Of a stretch of 64,000 nucleotides of DNA, positions 28,869-37,589 are shown one piece after another. The stretch lies in NCBI GenBank assembly GCA_943787575.1, contig CALSMY010000008.1, positions 1 through 64,000 on the forward strand, in the 5' to 3' direction. The DNA is from an uncultured Opitutales bacterium (lineage in GTDB: Bacteria > Verrucomicrobiota > Verrucomicrobiia > Opitutales > Seribacteraceae). The first letter of the stretch is position 1. Each line of letters starts with the position of its first letter. The notes under the pieces are model-generated. The model did not search any database and had not been told where the DNA came from. It was given only the letters and a program-made list of their open reading frames with translations. The position numbers and the translations under genes are program-made.

Positions 28869-30109
28869 TTGAACTGTCTCAAGCCGTTCCGCTGGAACGA
28901 CTCCAAGCTTTAAAGCCTGAACATCTAGCGGTTCGGGCAGATCCAAACGGCGGGCATACTGCCTACCTTGATTTTTCAGATTTGTTCGAATTAAAAAGTT
29001 CTGACCCGGCAAGCGGGATCGAAAAATTATCCAATCCTCCCCAAGCGGCCAATGAACTTTCTTTTTCAGGTTGGGTTGGCTTTTTTGGGTATGAATTTCT
29101 CGCTGCTCATTATGGACTAAATCTATCCGCCCCCCGTGACCTGACCGTGCCCGAAGGTTGGTTTGGGCGCCCCTCCACCCTCCTTCGGTTGGGCGATCAA
29201 TCCACAACCGTGGAATCGTGCGTACCTGGTCGTGAAGAGGAAATCGTGCGGTTACTGGAAAGCTCAATTGATCCACTCCTTCCTGTCTTTCACTCAACTA
29301 ACCAGCAATGCAACCTGAGTTTTCAGGAATATAAGAACTTATTTCACCAGGCCCGCGAAGCCATTCTCGATGGGGAAACTTATCAGATCAAAATTTCTCA
29401 ACGGTTCGAAGCGAATGCACAGATCGATCCTCTCCTTGCCTATGCAAAACTCTCTCGAGCCAACCCTGCCCCTGAAGCCTTTCTTTTAAAAACTCCTGAG
29501 TTTTCCATTGTCAGTTGCTCTCCAGAAGTGGTGGTTCAAAAAACTGGGGAAGAGATTGTTACCCGTCCAATCGGTGGAACTTATGCCCGTGAACCCAATG
29601 CTTCCGACCATTCGGTCATCGAACAATTCCTGGGAGATCCAAAAGAAGTTTCCGAGCACAACATGCTCGTAGATTTGGAACGTAATGATCTGTCCACTCT
29701 TTGCCTACCAGGCAGTGTAAGGCTGGAAAGATTTCGCGAAGTTGAAACCTACTCCCATTTACACCACTTGGTTTCGACCATCCGTGGGAAGCTCCGTTCG
29801 GAAATTAACTTATCGGACATTCTCCAAGGCATGCTCCCAGGGGGGAGTATTACTGGATGTCCCAAGACCCGAACCATGGAATGGATTGATCGTTTGGAAC
29901 CCTGCTTTCGTGGACCCTACACGGGGAGTTTTGGCGTCCTTGAGGACGGGGGAGATATGCGACTCAATCTAATCATCCGTTCGATGTTAATTTTGGAAGA
30001 TCGTTGCTACACCCAGGCGGGTGGAGGCATCGTCGTCAACTCCACTCCGGAATACGAATACCGTGAAAATCAAATCAAGGCCCAAGCTTTGCTCGACCTT
30101 TTGCAATGA
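28865..30109 (+). CDS. pabB: Aminodeoxychorismate synthase component I
   Basis: Uses chorismate and ammonia to make 4-amino-4-deoxychorismate, precursor of p-aminobenzoate. 414 residues from GTG 28865, overlapping the previous stop. Chorismate-binding motifs in order: DGETYQIKISQRF, SPEVVVQKTGEEIVTRPIGG, EHNMLVDLERNDL, LPGGSITGCPKTRTMEWID and the closing AGGGIVVNSTPEYEYRE. TrpE is the close alternative, but the pabA-pabC-fol neighbours make PabB the better call. Overlaps pabA by 4 bp (ATGA). Confidence 0.92.
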   Translation: MIELSQAVPLERLQALKPEHLAVRADPNGGHTAYLDFSDLFELKSSDPASGIEKLSNPPQAANELSFSGWVGFFGYEFLAAHYGLNLSAPRDLTVPEGWFGRPSTLLRLGDQSTTVESCVPGREEEIVRLLESSIDPLLPVFHSTNQQCNLSFQEYKNLFHQAREAILDGETYQIKISQRFEANAQIDPLLAYAKLSRANPAPEAFLLKTPEFSIVSCSPEVVVQKTGEEIVTRPIGGTYAREPNASDHSVIEQFLGDPKEVSEHNMLVDLERNDLSTLCLPGSVRLERFREVETYSHLHHLVSTIRGKLRSEINLSDILQGMLPGGSITGCPKTRTMEWIDRLEPCFRGPYTGSFGVLEDGGDMRLNLIIRSMLILEDRCYTQAGGGIVVNSTPEYEYRENQIKAQALLDLLQ

Positions 30110-30711
30110 TCCTGCTTATTGACCATCAGGACTCATTCACCCGCAACCTCGAGCACTTACTCGCAGGTTTCGATGAGGTATATGTGGTCGATCGAAAGAA
30201 GGTAAGTCCCGAACTTGTACAAAGTTCAAACATGCTCGTACTTTCCCCCGGGCCAGGCAGCCCGGCAGATTATCCAGAAACTCAGGCAATCTATGATAAA
30301 TGGCGTGGCAAATTGCCCATCCTTGGGATCTGCCTGGGCTTCCAACTGATTCTAGAGCGGGAAGGTGCCCGCATAACTCGCCAATCCCGGGTACTTCACG
30401 GAGTGGAAACGGATATATCGGTCGATCCTTCCTCAGCCACCTACAATGGAATGGGCGATGTTTTACGAGTCGCCCGATATCATTCTCTACAGATTGACCC
30501 ATCAAGCCTGCCCGCACTACCTCCTTCCCTCCGCATGACTGGTCACGACCCGATAGGCGGAGTACCCATGAGTTTTGAGGATCTGGAGTGCAAACTCTTT
30601 GGCTTGCAGTATCATCCGGAATCTTTTTTAACTTTATCAGGAAATCAGCTGATCGAGAACATTCGTAATGCAAGCTTGGACGACAGCGGGGAAACCCGAA
30701 AATCATCCTGA
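30106..30711 (+). CDS. pabA: Aminodeoxychorismate synthase component II (glutamine amidotransferase)
   Basis: 201-residue class I glutamine amidotransferase that feeds ammonia to PabB. The N-terminus ILLIDHQDSFTRNLEHLL, the oxyanion strand LVLSPGPGSP, the nucleophilic cysteine in PILGICLGFQLI and the His/Glu pair in FGLQYHPESFLT are all present. It overlaps both neighbours: pabB by 4 bp and the next gene by about 44 bp, which indicates tight translational coupling. TrpG is possible by sequence alone, and dual use in tryptophan synthesis cannot be excluded. Confidence 0.92.
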   Translation: MILLIDHQDSFTRNLEHLLAGFDEVYVVDRKKVSPELVQSSNMLVLSPGPGSPADYPETQAIYDKWRGKLPILGICLGFQLILEREGARITRQSRVLHGVETDISVDPSSATYNGMGDVLRVARYHSLQIDPSSLPALPPSLRMTGHDPIGGVPMSFEDLECKLFGLQYHPESFLTLSGNQLIENIRNASLDDSGETRKSS

Positions 30712-31426
30712 GCCCTGGGGTCGCCCCGGTGCTTTTTCCACCTTTCGTGTCTATCCAAACAGGAAAACTCCCTTTCTTTCTGATTACCTCGACCGATTGC
30801 TTGATTCAGCTAAACGGCTCAATTTGGGCTGGATTCCCGACTCAACAGAAATTTCTGGACGGCTAAATTCTTACCTTAATGATCTCGGGAATGATTATTC
30901 CGGCCTCGTGCGAATTTGTTTATTTGAAGACCTGATTGGATTGAGTGACCGCCCGGCAAATTCAGATGGCAATCCCGTAGAAGGTTGGCTTTTAAACTAT
31001 CGCCGGCCAGAACCCTTGGCTAAATCGACCGCAGAGAAAGAACTCTATGGAGCCCTGTCCGAATTGGAGGTGGAGAAGGAGGACTGGGTGATCATCGATC
31101 CCAAGGATAATGACATACGTGAAACCGCCACTTCGAATCTTATCTTTGCCACGGGCAAAAACTTGTTAATTCCAGAAAAATTCATTCTTCAAGGAATCGT
31201 ACTCCGTAAACTCCTTCCTCTTTTGAATTCCGAATTTTCCATTACCCGGGGTGCACCTCAGGACAACGACCTTTCCGACTTTGATGAAATTCTTCTCTGT
31301 GGAACGGGTCGAGGAGTTGCCCCTCTTAGTGCCCTCTCCGAACTCGGATGGAATTCCCGTGGGGACATCCTATTCAATCAGGTTCGCCAAATGTACGATT
31401 CTCTGATTGAAGGAGCCTGTGCCTGA
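30668..31426 (+). CDS. pabC: Class IV aminotransferase, probable aminodeoxychorismate lyase
   Basis: Up to 252 residues. A PLP enzyme of the branched-chain aminotransferase fold expected to release p-aminobenzoate and pyruvate from aminodeoxychorismate. Visible fold-IV signatures are VRICLFEDLIGL, then DNDIRETATSNLIFATGKNLL and the late LLCGTGRGVAPLSAL segment (family: TNTxxGVxPV). The N-terminal 15-20 residues overlap pabA, so a start nearer 30716 is possible. Weak conservation is normal for PabC; the call leans on its place between pabA and folP. Confidence 0.78.
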   Translation: MQAWTTAGKPENHPEPWGRPGAFSTFRVYPNRKTPFLSDYLDRLLDSAKRLNLGWIPDSTEISGRLNSYLNDLGNDYSGLVRICLFEDLIGLSDRPANSDGNPVEGWLLNYRRPEPLAKSTAEKELYGALSELEVEKEDWVIIDPKDNDIRETATSNLIFATGKNLLIPEKFILQGIVLRKLLPLLNSEFSITRGAPQDNDLSDFDEILLCGTGRGVAPLSALSELGWNSRGDILFNQVRQMYDSLIEGACA

Positions 31427-32252
31427 TTATCAATTAAACGGTCAATCCGTCAGTCTTCACTTCCCAGCGGTGATGGGGATATTAAACCTCACTCCGGACT
31501 CTTTTTCCGACGGCGGTCAATTCCTCAGCCCTGAAGATGCGGTTGCCCATGCACGCCACATGGTCGAACAAGGTGCTCAAATCATCGACCTCGGTGGAGA
31601 AAGTACCCGCCCGGGAAGCGAACCTGTCAGCGAGCAGGATGAACTCGCCCGTGTGCTCCCCGTTATCGAAAGTTTACTCAAAGAAGACTTTGTTCTTTCG
31701 CTCGACACCACCAAGCCAGCGGTTGCCCTTGCTGGTCTTCAAGCTGGTGTTTCCATCCTAAACGATGTCTCAGGGGGTAACCAAGACATGCTCGAACATG
31801 CTGCCCGCTTCCAGGCAGGATATGTCTTAATGCACACCCAAGGGTCGCCACAAACTATGCAGGACTCTCCAAAGTACGATGATGTGGTTGAGGAAGTACG
31901 AGCCTTTTTTGATGCAAAGGCAGAAGACCTACAAGCCCTCGAACTTCCCAGGCTCTGGATCGATCCGGGTATCGGATTTGGCAAGACCCTTGAACACAAC
32001 CTCGCATTAATGAGAGAGTTGGATGAATTGATTGATCCTCGCTGGGGCATCCTGCTGGGATCTTCGCGCAAGTCCTGGATTGATCATCTTTGCAACGCCC
32101 CCGACCCCCTGGACCGTTTGGGAGGTTCCCTTTGTTCTGCCCTTGCCGGGGTTGCCCGGGGTGCAGAAATAATCCGTGCCCACGATGTTCGCGAAACCGT
32201 ACAGGCATTGGAAGTGGCAAAGGGGCTCGCCCTGATCGATCCAACCGAGTAG
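31407..32252 (+). CDS. folP: Dihydropteroate synthase
   Basis: Joins p-aminobenzoate to the pterin pyrophosphate; the sulfonamide target. TIM barrel with GILNLTPDSFSDGGQF near the N-terminus, the second loop IIDLGGESTRPGSEPVS, LSLDTTKPAVA, NDVSGG, and the pyrophosphate-binding end ILLGSSRKSWI. The start may be TTG 31407 or GTG 31419; an AAGGAG at 31410-31415 sits rather close to the latter. The 5' end lies inside pabC, so expression is coupled. Confidence 0.94.
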   Translation: MKEPVPDYQLNGQSVSLHFPAVMGILNLTPDSFSDGGQFLSPEDAVAHARHMVEQGAQIIDLGGESTRPGSEPVSEQDELARVLPVIESLLKEDFVLSLDTTKPAVALAGLQAGVSILNDVSGGNQDMLEHAARFQAGYVLMHTQGSPQTMQDSPKYDDVVEEVRAFFDAKAEDLQALELPRLWIDPGIGFGKTLEHNLALMRELDELIDPRWGILLGSSRKSWIDHLCNAPDPLDRLGGSLCSALAGVARGAEIIRAHDVRETVQALEVAKGLALIDPTE

Positions 32253-32278
32253 AAATCTCCCATTCTAATTTTAAAACT

Positions 32279-32629
32279 ATGGGAAAGATCGTACTCGAAG
32301 ATATTGAAGTCATGGTCCGCATCGGACTATTGGAGGAGGAATTATACGCTCCGCAAGACCTCACCGTATCTGTGGAGATCGAACATTCCTTTGCTCAGGT
32401 TTCTCAGTCCGATGATTTGGCGGATGGGATTGACTATCGCGATGTCATTGAACACATCCGTAATTACTGTGGAAATTACGATGGCAAAACCATCGAACGC
32501 TTGGCCGACCAACTGAGCAAAGGACTGAAGGAAAAATTCCCGGCCGATTCCGTGCGATTGATCATCAACAAACCGCGCTATGTCAACAAGCTCGGCTTGT
32601 CTGCCATCCGAGTAGAGGTTGAGTGCTGA
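32279..32629 (+). CDS. folB: Dihydroneopterin aldolase
   Basis: 116 residues, the typical FolB size. ATG at 32279 gives MGKIVLEDIEVMVRIGLLEEE; a longer in-frame reading upstream would run through folP and is rejected. It has the family pattern DYRDVIEHIRNYC and a KTIERLADQLSKGL helix, ending INKPRYVNKLGLSAIRVEVE. It removes glycolaldehyde from dihydroneopterin to give the FolK substrate. Lies 26 bp behind folP and overlaps folK by 11 bp. Confidence 0.92.
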   Translation: MGKIVLEDIEVMVRIGLLEEELYAPQDLTVSVEIEHSFAQVSQSDDLADGIDYRDVIEHIRNYCGNYDGKTIERLADQLSKGLKEKFPADSVRLIINKPRYVNKLGLSAIRVEVEC

Positions 32630-33111
32630 GGTCTATCTTGGGTTGGGTGGCAACCTTGGTGACCCACCAGCTACCTTTCGCAAAGCTCTTGAATTACTTA
32701 CTGCATTCTCAAAGGTTTTAAAAGTTTCCAAACTCTATCGTTCTAAACCATACGGCTTTTCTGAACAGCCAGATTTTTATAACGCCGCGGCTCAGATATC
32801 GACTAGACTTCGCTCCTCTCGATCTGCTCGCCTGCTTGCAGGAAATCGAACAAAAGCTGGGTAAAAAAGTGATCAGGGAAAACGGCCCACGGATCATCGA
32901 TCTCGACCTCCTGCTTTATGGAGATGAAACCCTAAACCTCCCCGATCTGCAACTCCCCCACCCAGGCATTTTACAACGCGACTTCGTCCTACGCCCCCTT
33001 CACGACCTCAACCCCGCCCTCGCCCATCCAAGCTGGCTGGGAAAATCTCTGGATTCCGCCCTCGCTGATCTTAGGGCAGTCCTTTTTGTCGAAAGCCCCA
33101 TGCCCTTGTAG
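32619..33111 (+). CDS. folK: Hydroxymethyldihydropterin pyrophosphokinase, frame broken once
   Basis: Transfers pyrophosphate from ATP to hydroxymethyldihydropterin. The N-terminal part (TTG 32619, EVYLGLGGNLGDPPATFR, SEQPDFYNAAAQ) and the C-terminal part with the HPPK signature GPRIIDLDLLLYGDE are in different frames. The shift lies near 32810, where a one-base change reads TRL-APLDLLACLQEIEQKLG, exactly as the family expects. FolK is normally essential, so a sequencing error is likelier than a true mutation. Last gene of the folate operon. Confidence 0.85.
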
Positions 33112-33412
33112 ATTCTTAATTACTCGAGGATCCTCCTTTATGAAAATCGGATTCCCCATCTTATTCCCAGTTTGGATCTCACTGGGTTGAACACCTTTGC
33201 ATAGGGTTCGACCATCAGCACTAGTCCATGTACGATCGGTTCCTTGGCATCTATGCGAAAACGATGATATGCAAGCAGAGAATCGATTCGGTCCGTGTCC
33301 GATTCAACGCATTACACAATTGGGGCGTCAATACTCCCGAACCTTGATCATGCCTTCGCATCGGAACCGAATGGACTTGCCCGCATTCCGTTGATTCTTA
33401 CAATCCTTCTAG
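33112..33412. other. Gap of 301 bases holding an SHD1-like relic on the minus strand
   Basis: No complete gene. On the minus strand at 33228-33202 one frame reads WTSADGRTL, the core SHD1 motif also repeated in the protein at 23975-25618, within a short open stretch (about 33303-33117) lacking a start or the rest of the domain. This is probably the remnant of a secreted SHD1 protein. No terminator was found after folK. Confidence 0.35.
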
Positions 33413-33889
33413 ATGACAGAGAACAATACGCCCGTAGTGGGAGTCATCATGGGAAGCCAGTCCGATTGGCCTACCCTCGAGAAAGCTGCCCAGACCCTGT
33501 CCGATTTCGGAGTGAACTGGGAATCCAAGGTGGTCAGTGCTCACCGCACCCCCGACCTGCTTTACGAGTATGCAAACTCTGCTAAGTCTCGTGGGCTGAA
33601 ATGTATCATTGCCGGAGCTGGAGGAGCTGCCCACCTACCCGGCATGGCAGCCGCCATGACTCCCCTCCCTGTTCTTGGAGTGCCCATCAAATCACGGGCC
33701 CTCAATGGTGTGGACTCTCTCCTTTCCATCGTACAAATGCCAGCTGGTATTCCCACCGCCACTTTTGCGATTGGTGATGCCGGAGCCGTCAATGCCGCCC
33801 TTTTTGCCGTATCCATGCTCGCCTCCGCAGGAGATGAAAACTTGCCCAGAAACTGGATGACTTTCGCCAGGCTCAAAGCGACAAGGTAA
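33413..33889 (+). CDS. purE: N5-carboxyaminoimidazole ribonucleotide mutase
   Basis: Moves the carboxyl group from N5-CAIR to give CAIR in purine synthesis. Class I PurE motifs: [47 protein letters not shown] and [26 protein letters not shown]. The last 15 residues as written ([14 protein letters not shown]) are atypical. One extra base near 33844 restores the normal ending [15 protein letters not shown]. In that corrected frame there is no stop before the purK start, so PurE and PurK could be one polypeptide. As written the genes are separate, 32 bp apart. Confidence 0.93.
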   Translation: MTENNTPVVGVIMGSQSDWPTLEKAAQTLSDFGVNWESKVVSAHRTPDLLYEYANSAKSRGLKCIIAGAGGAAHLPGMAAAMTPLPVLGVPIKSRALNGVDSLLSIVQMPAGIPTATFAIGDAGAVNAALFAVSMLASAGDENLPRNWMTFARLKATR

Positions 33890-33921
33890 AGGCGTCCGAA
33901 CTTTCCCCTCCTACGCAGCGG

Positions 33922-35079
33922 ATGATCCAACCGGGAAGCGACGCTTGGATTGGCGTGCTCGGCGGTGGCCAGCTTGGCCGTATGCTCGCCCTCGCCGCAC
34001 GGCCCATGGGGTACAAAATACTGACCTGGACAGGTGGGGACCGCTCCGGAGCCGCCGAGGTGGCAGATGAGGTGATGCATCAACCTTTTGACGACCGCCA
34101 GGCATTGGACAAATTTTGCTCCCAAGTGGAAGTCGCCACCGCAGAGTTTGAGAACCTGCCCGGCGACATGCTCAAGCAGGTGGAGGAGCGCGTGCCCCTG
34201 CGTCCCAATTCCCATTCCATCATCACCAGTCAGCACCGGGAGCGGGAAAAAAAGTTTTTGTCCGACAATGGGTTTGGGTGTGCCCGCCACTTCATCATCA
34301 CCAATTTGGATGAACTGAAGAACGGTGTGAAAGAGATCGGACGGGACTGCATTCTTAAAACCGCCGAATTTGGATATGACGGTAAGGGCCAGCAAAAGAT
34401 TTCCGGGGATGCCACTGCTGAAGATCTCGCGAACATCTGGCAGTCTTTTGATTCCCAGCGTGCGGTGCTTGAAGAACGGGTGGAACTGGACACGGAAATT
34501 TCAGTTCTTGTTGCCCGTGGAGTGGCCGGCGATGTGGTCACTTATGACCCGGCGGAAAATATCCACCGCAACCACATCCTTGATGTCTCCATCGTACCTG
34601 CCCGGTTGCCCGAAAATATTTTGGAGGAAGCACGCAAGGTGGCAGTTGGGGTGGCTGAGGCCCTCGACTATGTAGGTATTCTGGCGGTGGAATTTTTTAT
34701 CTCCAAGGCGGGCAGGTTGCTGGTCAATGAAATCGCCCCCCGTCCGCATAACTCCGGCCACCATACCATCGATGGGTGCATGACCTCGCAGTTCCAACAA
34801 CAAGCCCGGGCTATTTGCGGACTCCCCCTCGGCTCGACCGCGTTGAAAAAGCCCTGTGCCATGCTCAACCTCTTGGGCGACATATGGGCAGATGAAAATA
34901 CTCCTCCTGATTGGACCCCAATTTTCAATACTCCCGGTGCCACACTCCACCTCTATGGCAAGGCCGGTGCCCGGGCAGGAAGAAAGATGGGACATGCCAA
35001 TTTTTTAGCCGATGATCTGGAAACCGTACTCGCTCAGGTGGCCAGGTGCCGGGAAGCCTACGGGATGCCCCCCATCTGA
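33922..35079 (+). CDS. purK: N5-carboxyaminoimidazole ribonucleotide synthase
   Basis: ATP-grasp enzyme that carboxylates AIR with bicarbonate to give the PurE substrate. 385 residues. Begins MIQPGSDAWIGVLGGGQLGRM, with the ATP-grasp pieces DCILKTAEFGYDGKGQQ, the AVLEERVELDTEISVLVAR strand and the terminal VNEIAPRPHNSGHHTID motif. Frame intact. Follows purE and may be fused to it if a base is missing at 33844. queC starts 18 bp after its stop. Confidence 0.95.
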   Translation: MIQPGSDAWIGVLGGGQLGRMLALAARPMGYKILTWTGGDRSGAAEVADEVMHQPFDDRQALDKFCSQVEVATAEFENLPGDMLKQVEERVPLRPNSHSIITSQHREREKKFLSDNGFGCARHFIITNLDELKNGVKEIGRDCILKTAEFGYDGKGQQKISGDATAEDLANIWQSFDSQRAVLEERVELDTEISVLVARGVAGDVVTYDPAENIHRNHILDVSIVPARLPENILEEARKVAVGVAEALDYVGILAVEFFISKAGRLLVNEIAPRPHNSGHHTIDGCMTSQFQQQARAICGLPLGSTALKKPCAMLNLLGDIWADENTPPDWTPIFNTPGATLHLYGKAGARAGRKMGHANFLADDLETVLAQVARCREAYGMPPI

Positions 35080-35097
35080 TTGCCCGGTCGTTTTGCG

Positions 35098-35757
35098 ATG
35101 AAAGCCCTGGTTTTATTCTCCGGTGGTTTGGATTCCACCGTCCTCGCCGCCCAACTTCTGGCGGACGGTGCGGAAACCCGTTTACTCTCCATTGATTATG
35201 GTCAGCGTCATGCCAAGGAACTCCAACAGGCAGAAAAGATTGCAGAGGCATTGGGTCTACCTCATCGCATCCTGCGACTGCCCGACCTCGGTCCCCTGCT
35301 CGGAGGAAGTTCTCTGACCGACGATCAGGTGGAATTGCCCGAGGGGCATTATGCTGAGGAATCGATGAAGGCAACGGTGGTGCCCAACCGCAATATGATC
35401 CTACTGGCCCTCGCCGGTGGCCATGCTCTTTCCATCGGGTTTGATACCATCGCCTATGCAGCCCATGCGGGAGACCATACGATTTATCCCGACTGTCGGC
35501 CCGAATTTGCTGATGCCATGGAAAAAGCACTTGGGCTTGCAGACTGGCAAAACCTTAACCTGCACCGCCCCTTTGTAAATTTCAGCAAGGAGGAGCTGGT
35601 CAGAAAAGGAAATGAACTTGGAGCCCCTCTCGAACTTACCTGGTCGTGCTATGCCGGACGGGAAAAACATTGTGGAAAATGTGGAACCTGTGTGGAGAGG
35701 AAAGAAGCATTTGCACTCGCCAAGGTCGAAGACCCTACCGAGTATGAGGACGACTAA
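35098..35757 (+). CDS. queC: 7-cyano-7-deazaguanine synthase
   Basis: Makes preQ0 from CDG with ATP and ammonia, for queuosine in tRNA or 7-deazaguanine in DNA. ATG at 35098 (MKALVLFSGGLDSTVLAAQ) is the expected start; a TTG at 35080 only adds six residues. The PP-loop SGGLDST and the C-terminal zinc site (CGKCGTC) are present, with VPNRNMILLALAGGHA and YAAHAGDHTIYPDCRPEF between. First of a queC-queD-queE set. queF, tgt and dpd genes are not in the window, so the fate of preQ0 is not shown. Confidence 0.95.
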   Translation: MKALVLFSGGLDSTVLAAQLLADGAETRLLSIDYGQRHAKELQQAEKIAEALGLPHRILRLPDLGPLLGGSSLTDDQVELPEGHYAEESMKATVVPNRNMILLALAGGHALSIGFDTIAYAAHAGDHTIYPDCRPEFADAMEKALGLADWQNLNLHRPFVNFSKEELVRKGNELGAPLELTWSCYAGREKHCGKCGTCVERKEAFALAKVEDPTEYEDD

Positions 35758-35771
35758 ATTTCTAATGTTTT

Positions 35772-36215
35772 ATGATTACATGCAGTAAGACTTACCGGGA
35801 CATTCCCCTCTCCCACCGCCAACCCAATCATACGGGCCGGTGCTCTCGATTGCATGGGCATAGCTGGTCCATTACCCTGACTTTTGAATCCAAGGAATTG
35901 GACGATAATGGATTTGTGATTGATTTTGGAGATCTTCATTTCATCGAAGATTGGATCGATGAACATTTGGACCATGCCACGGCCGTCTGGGAAAACGACC
36001 CAAAGCTGGTAAAGTTAAATGAATTACAGAATGAAGGTTTAATCAAACTTTTGGCAGTTCCCAATGCCTCTTGCGAAGGAATTGCCAGGTACCTGCACAA
36101 CACTTTCGACCCAATTGTGCGAAAGCGCACCGATGGACGGGTATGGATACGATCGGTATACCTGCAGGAAGATTCCAAAAACTCTGCCACCTACCAGCCT
36201 GACCAAACCGCATGA
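35772..36215 (+). CDS. queD: 6-carboxy-5,6,7,8-tetrahydropterin synthase
   Basis: Converts dihydroneopterin triphosphate to carboxytetrahydropterin, the second step toward preQ0. 147 residues of the PTPS/QueD fold: zinc histidines at His15, His28 and His30 (PLSHRQPNHTGRCSRLHGHSW region), catalytic Cys24, then VIDFGDLHFIEDWIDEHLDHA and CEGIARYL. Shares its substrate pool with the folate operon a few kb upstream. Overlaps queE by 4 bp (ATGA). Confidence 0.94.
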   Translation: MITCSKTYRDIPLSHRQPNHTGRCSRLHGHSWSITLTFESKELDDNGFVIDFGDLHFIEDWIDEHLDHATAVWENDPKLVKLNELQNEGLIKLLAVPNASCEGIARYLHNTFDPIVRKRTDGRVWIRSVYLQEDSKNSATYQPDQTA

Positions 36216-36901
36216 GCCGGGCACTCCCGGTCTACGAACGCTTTCATGCCTGGCAGGGCGAAGGTGCCCATATGGGGAAGTCCGCTTTTTTCATTCGTCT
36301 CCACGGTTGCCCGGTGCATTGTCCCTGGTGCGACTCCGCCGGTACCTGGCACCCCGACCATGTTCCCGATTCGATCGACCGGATCGAACCACTCGATCTG
36401 GCCGAGGAAGCGATGCAGTCGGGCTGCGAAATTGTGGTCATCACCGGGGGAGAGCCTGCGATTCATCCCCTCTACGATTTGGTGCATGAGTTGCGCATCC
36501 GTAGCCTGCCCATACACCTGGAAACCTGCGGTGCTTTCCCGGTGCAGGGAGAAATGGATTGGATCACCCTAAGCCCAAAATGGAACAAGCTCCCTATCGA
36601 GGAAACCTTTTTACTGGCGGATGAATTCAAGGTCATTGTCGAAACGCCAGAGGACCTTTCCAAATGGACCAATGCCCTGCCCATGAAAGATAGACGGGTG
36701 CCGGTCTGGTTGCACCCTGAATGGTCGCAGGCAGAAAACTCAGAGGTCTTGGGGGCGATCAACGACTGGATAAAACACCAAGGTTTTCCCTATCGGGCGG
36801 GTTTTCAATTGCACAAATTGTACATGGTGGATGAAGCGGATAAACGCTCCCGACCGACCGCTTCCTTGAGTCATTTAGAAAAATCGAATAAGCTTAAATA
36901 A
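36212..36901 (+). CDS. queE: 7-carboxy-7-deazaguanine synthase (radical SAM)
   Basis: Radical-SAM ring contraction of carboxytetrahydropterin to CDG. 229 residues. N-terminal WQGEGAHMGKSAFFIRLHGC leads into the cluster motif Cys33-x3-Cys37-x2-Cys40 (CPVHCPWC), then the SAM-binding VVITGGEPAIH and the LSPKWNK block characteristic of QueE. Intact, coupled to queD. An HMCES-like gene follows after 25 bp. Confidence 0.94.
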   Translation: MSRALPVYERFHAWQGEGAHMGKSAFFIRLHGCPVHCPWCDSAGTWHPDHVPDSIDRIEPLDLAEEAMQSGCEIVVITGGEPAIHPLYDLVHELRIRSLPIHLETCGAFPVQGEMDWITLSPKWNKLPIEETFLLADEFKVIVETPEDLSKWTNALPMKDRRVPVWLHPEWSQAENSEVLGAINDWIKHQGFPYRAGFQLHKLYMVDEADKRSRPTASLSHLEKSNKLK

Positions 36902-36926
36902 ATGGGAACTTTTGGAGAATAAACAT

Positions 36927-37589
36927 ATGTGCGGTCGATACGCATGGTCCAATCCGCAGGTCGAACGCTTTCGCAAGTACGCCCCACCGCCCCACAAAAA
37001 AATCCATCCGCGCTACAACCGCTCTCCCGGGCAGTCCCATCCTATCCTTCATTCGAATAACCAATCCATTTCTTGGGCAGAAGCAGAGTGGGGAAGTTTC
37101 CCTTCTGCCAATTCGGTAAATTCTCGTCGATTCCCCATTAATGCAAGATCCGAAACCGTATCCCAAAAACCAACCTTTCAGGCTGCATTCGAGTCTCAAA
37201 GATGCCTTGTTCCCGCTGACGGATATTACGAATGGCAAGTAGTGGAAAGAGATCGTAACCCGCACTTCTTCCATCTGCCCGATCGTTCGACCTTTGCCTT
37301 TGCCGGTCTATGGCGTGAAGGATCTGATGGCCTGTGCTTTACTATTTTGACCCGCAGTGCCCCGTCCAACTGCCTCCATATCCACCACCGCATGCCGGTT
37401 ATTCTTTCGGATGAACATTACCCAGTATGGATGAGTGAACAATCGACCGCTGGTCAATTACTCGATCTTTTAAGCAATGTAAAATCCGACATTCTTTTTT
37501 ATCCAGTTTCCAAACGAGTCAATGCAACCAGGGAGGATGGACCAGAACTTCTGGAACCTAACCGCGATCAGCAATCGACTCTTTTTTGA
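36927..37589 (+). CDS. SOS-response-associated protein, HMCES/YedK family
   Basis: Forms a covalent crosslink with abasic sites in single-stranded DNA through Cys2 and shields them during replication. ATG 36927 is chosen because it gives the obligatory MCGRY start; the in-frame codon at 36912 would bury Cys2. SRAP motifs follow: RYNRSPGQSHPILH, FPINARSETV, the RCLVPADGYYEW block with the active-site glutamate, and HHRMPVIL with the conserved histidine. Full length (220 residues). Directly upstream of a damage-linked helicase (37590), one base after its own stop. Confidence 0.93.
   Translation: MCGRYAWSNPQVERFRKYAPPPHKKIHPRYNRSPGQSHPILHSNNQSISWAEAEWGSFPSANSVNSRRFPINARSETVSQKPTFQAAFESQRCLVPADGYYEWQVVERDRNPHFFHLPDRSTFAFAGLWREGSDGLCFTILTRSAPSNCLHIHHRMPVILSDEHYPVWMSEQSTAGQLLDLLSNVKSDILFYPVSKRVNATREDGPELLEPNRDQQSTLF

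Noticed and set aside
32090-32278. Longer N-terminus for folB
   Set aside because: The extra residues overlap folP and are arginine/proline-rich noise; ATG 32279 gives the normal 116-residue enzyme.
33562-34395. Minus-strand reading frame of 277 codons
   Set aside because: Antisense to purE and purK; those have full catalytic motifs.
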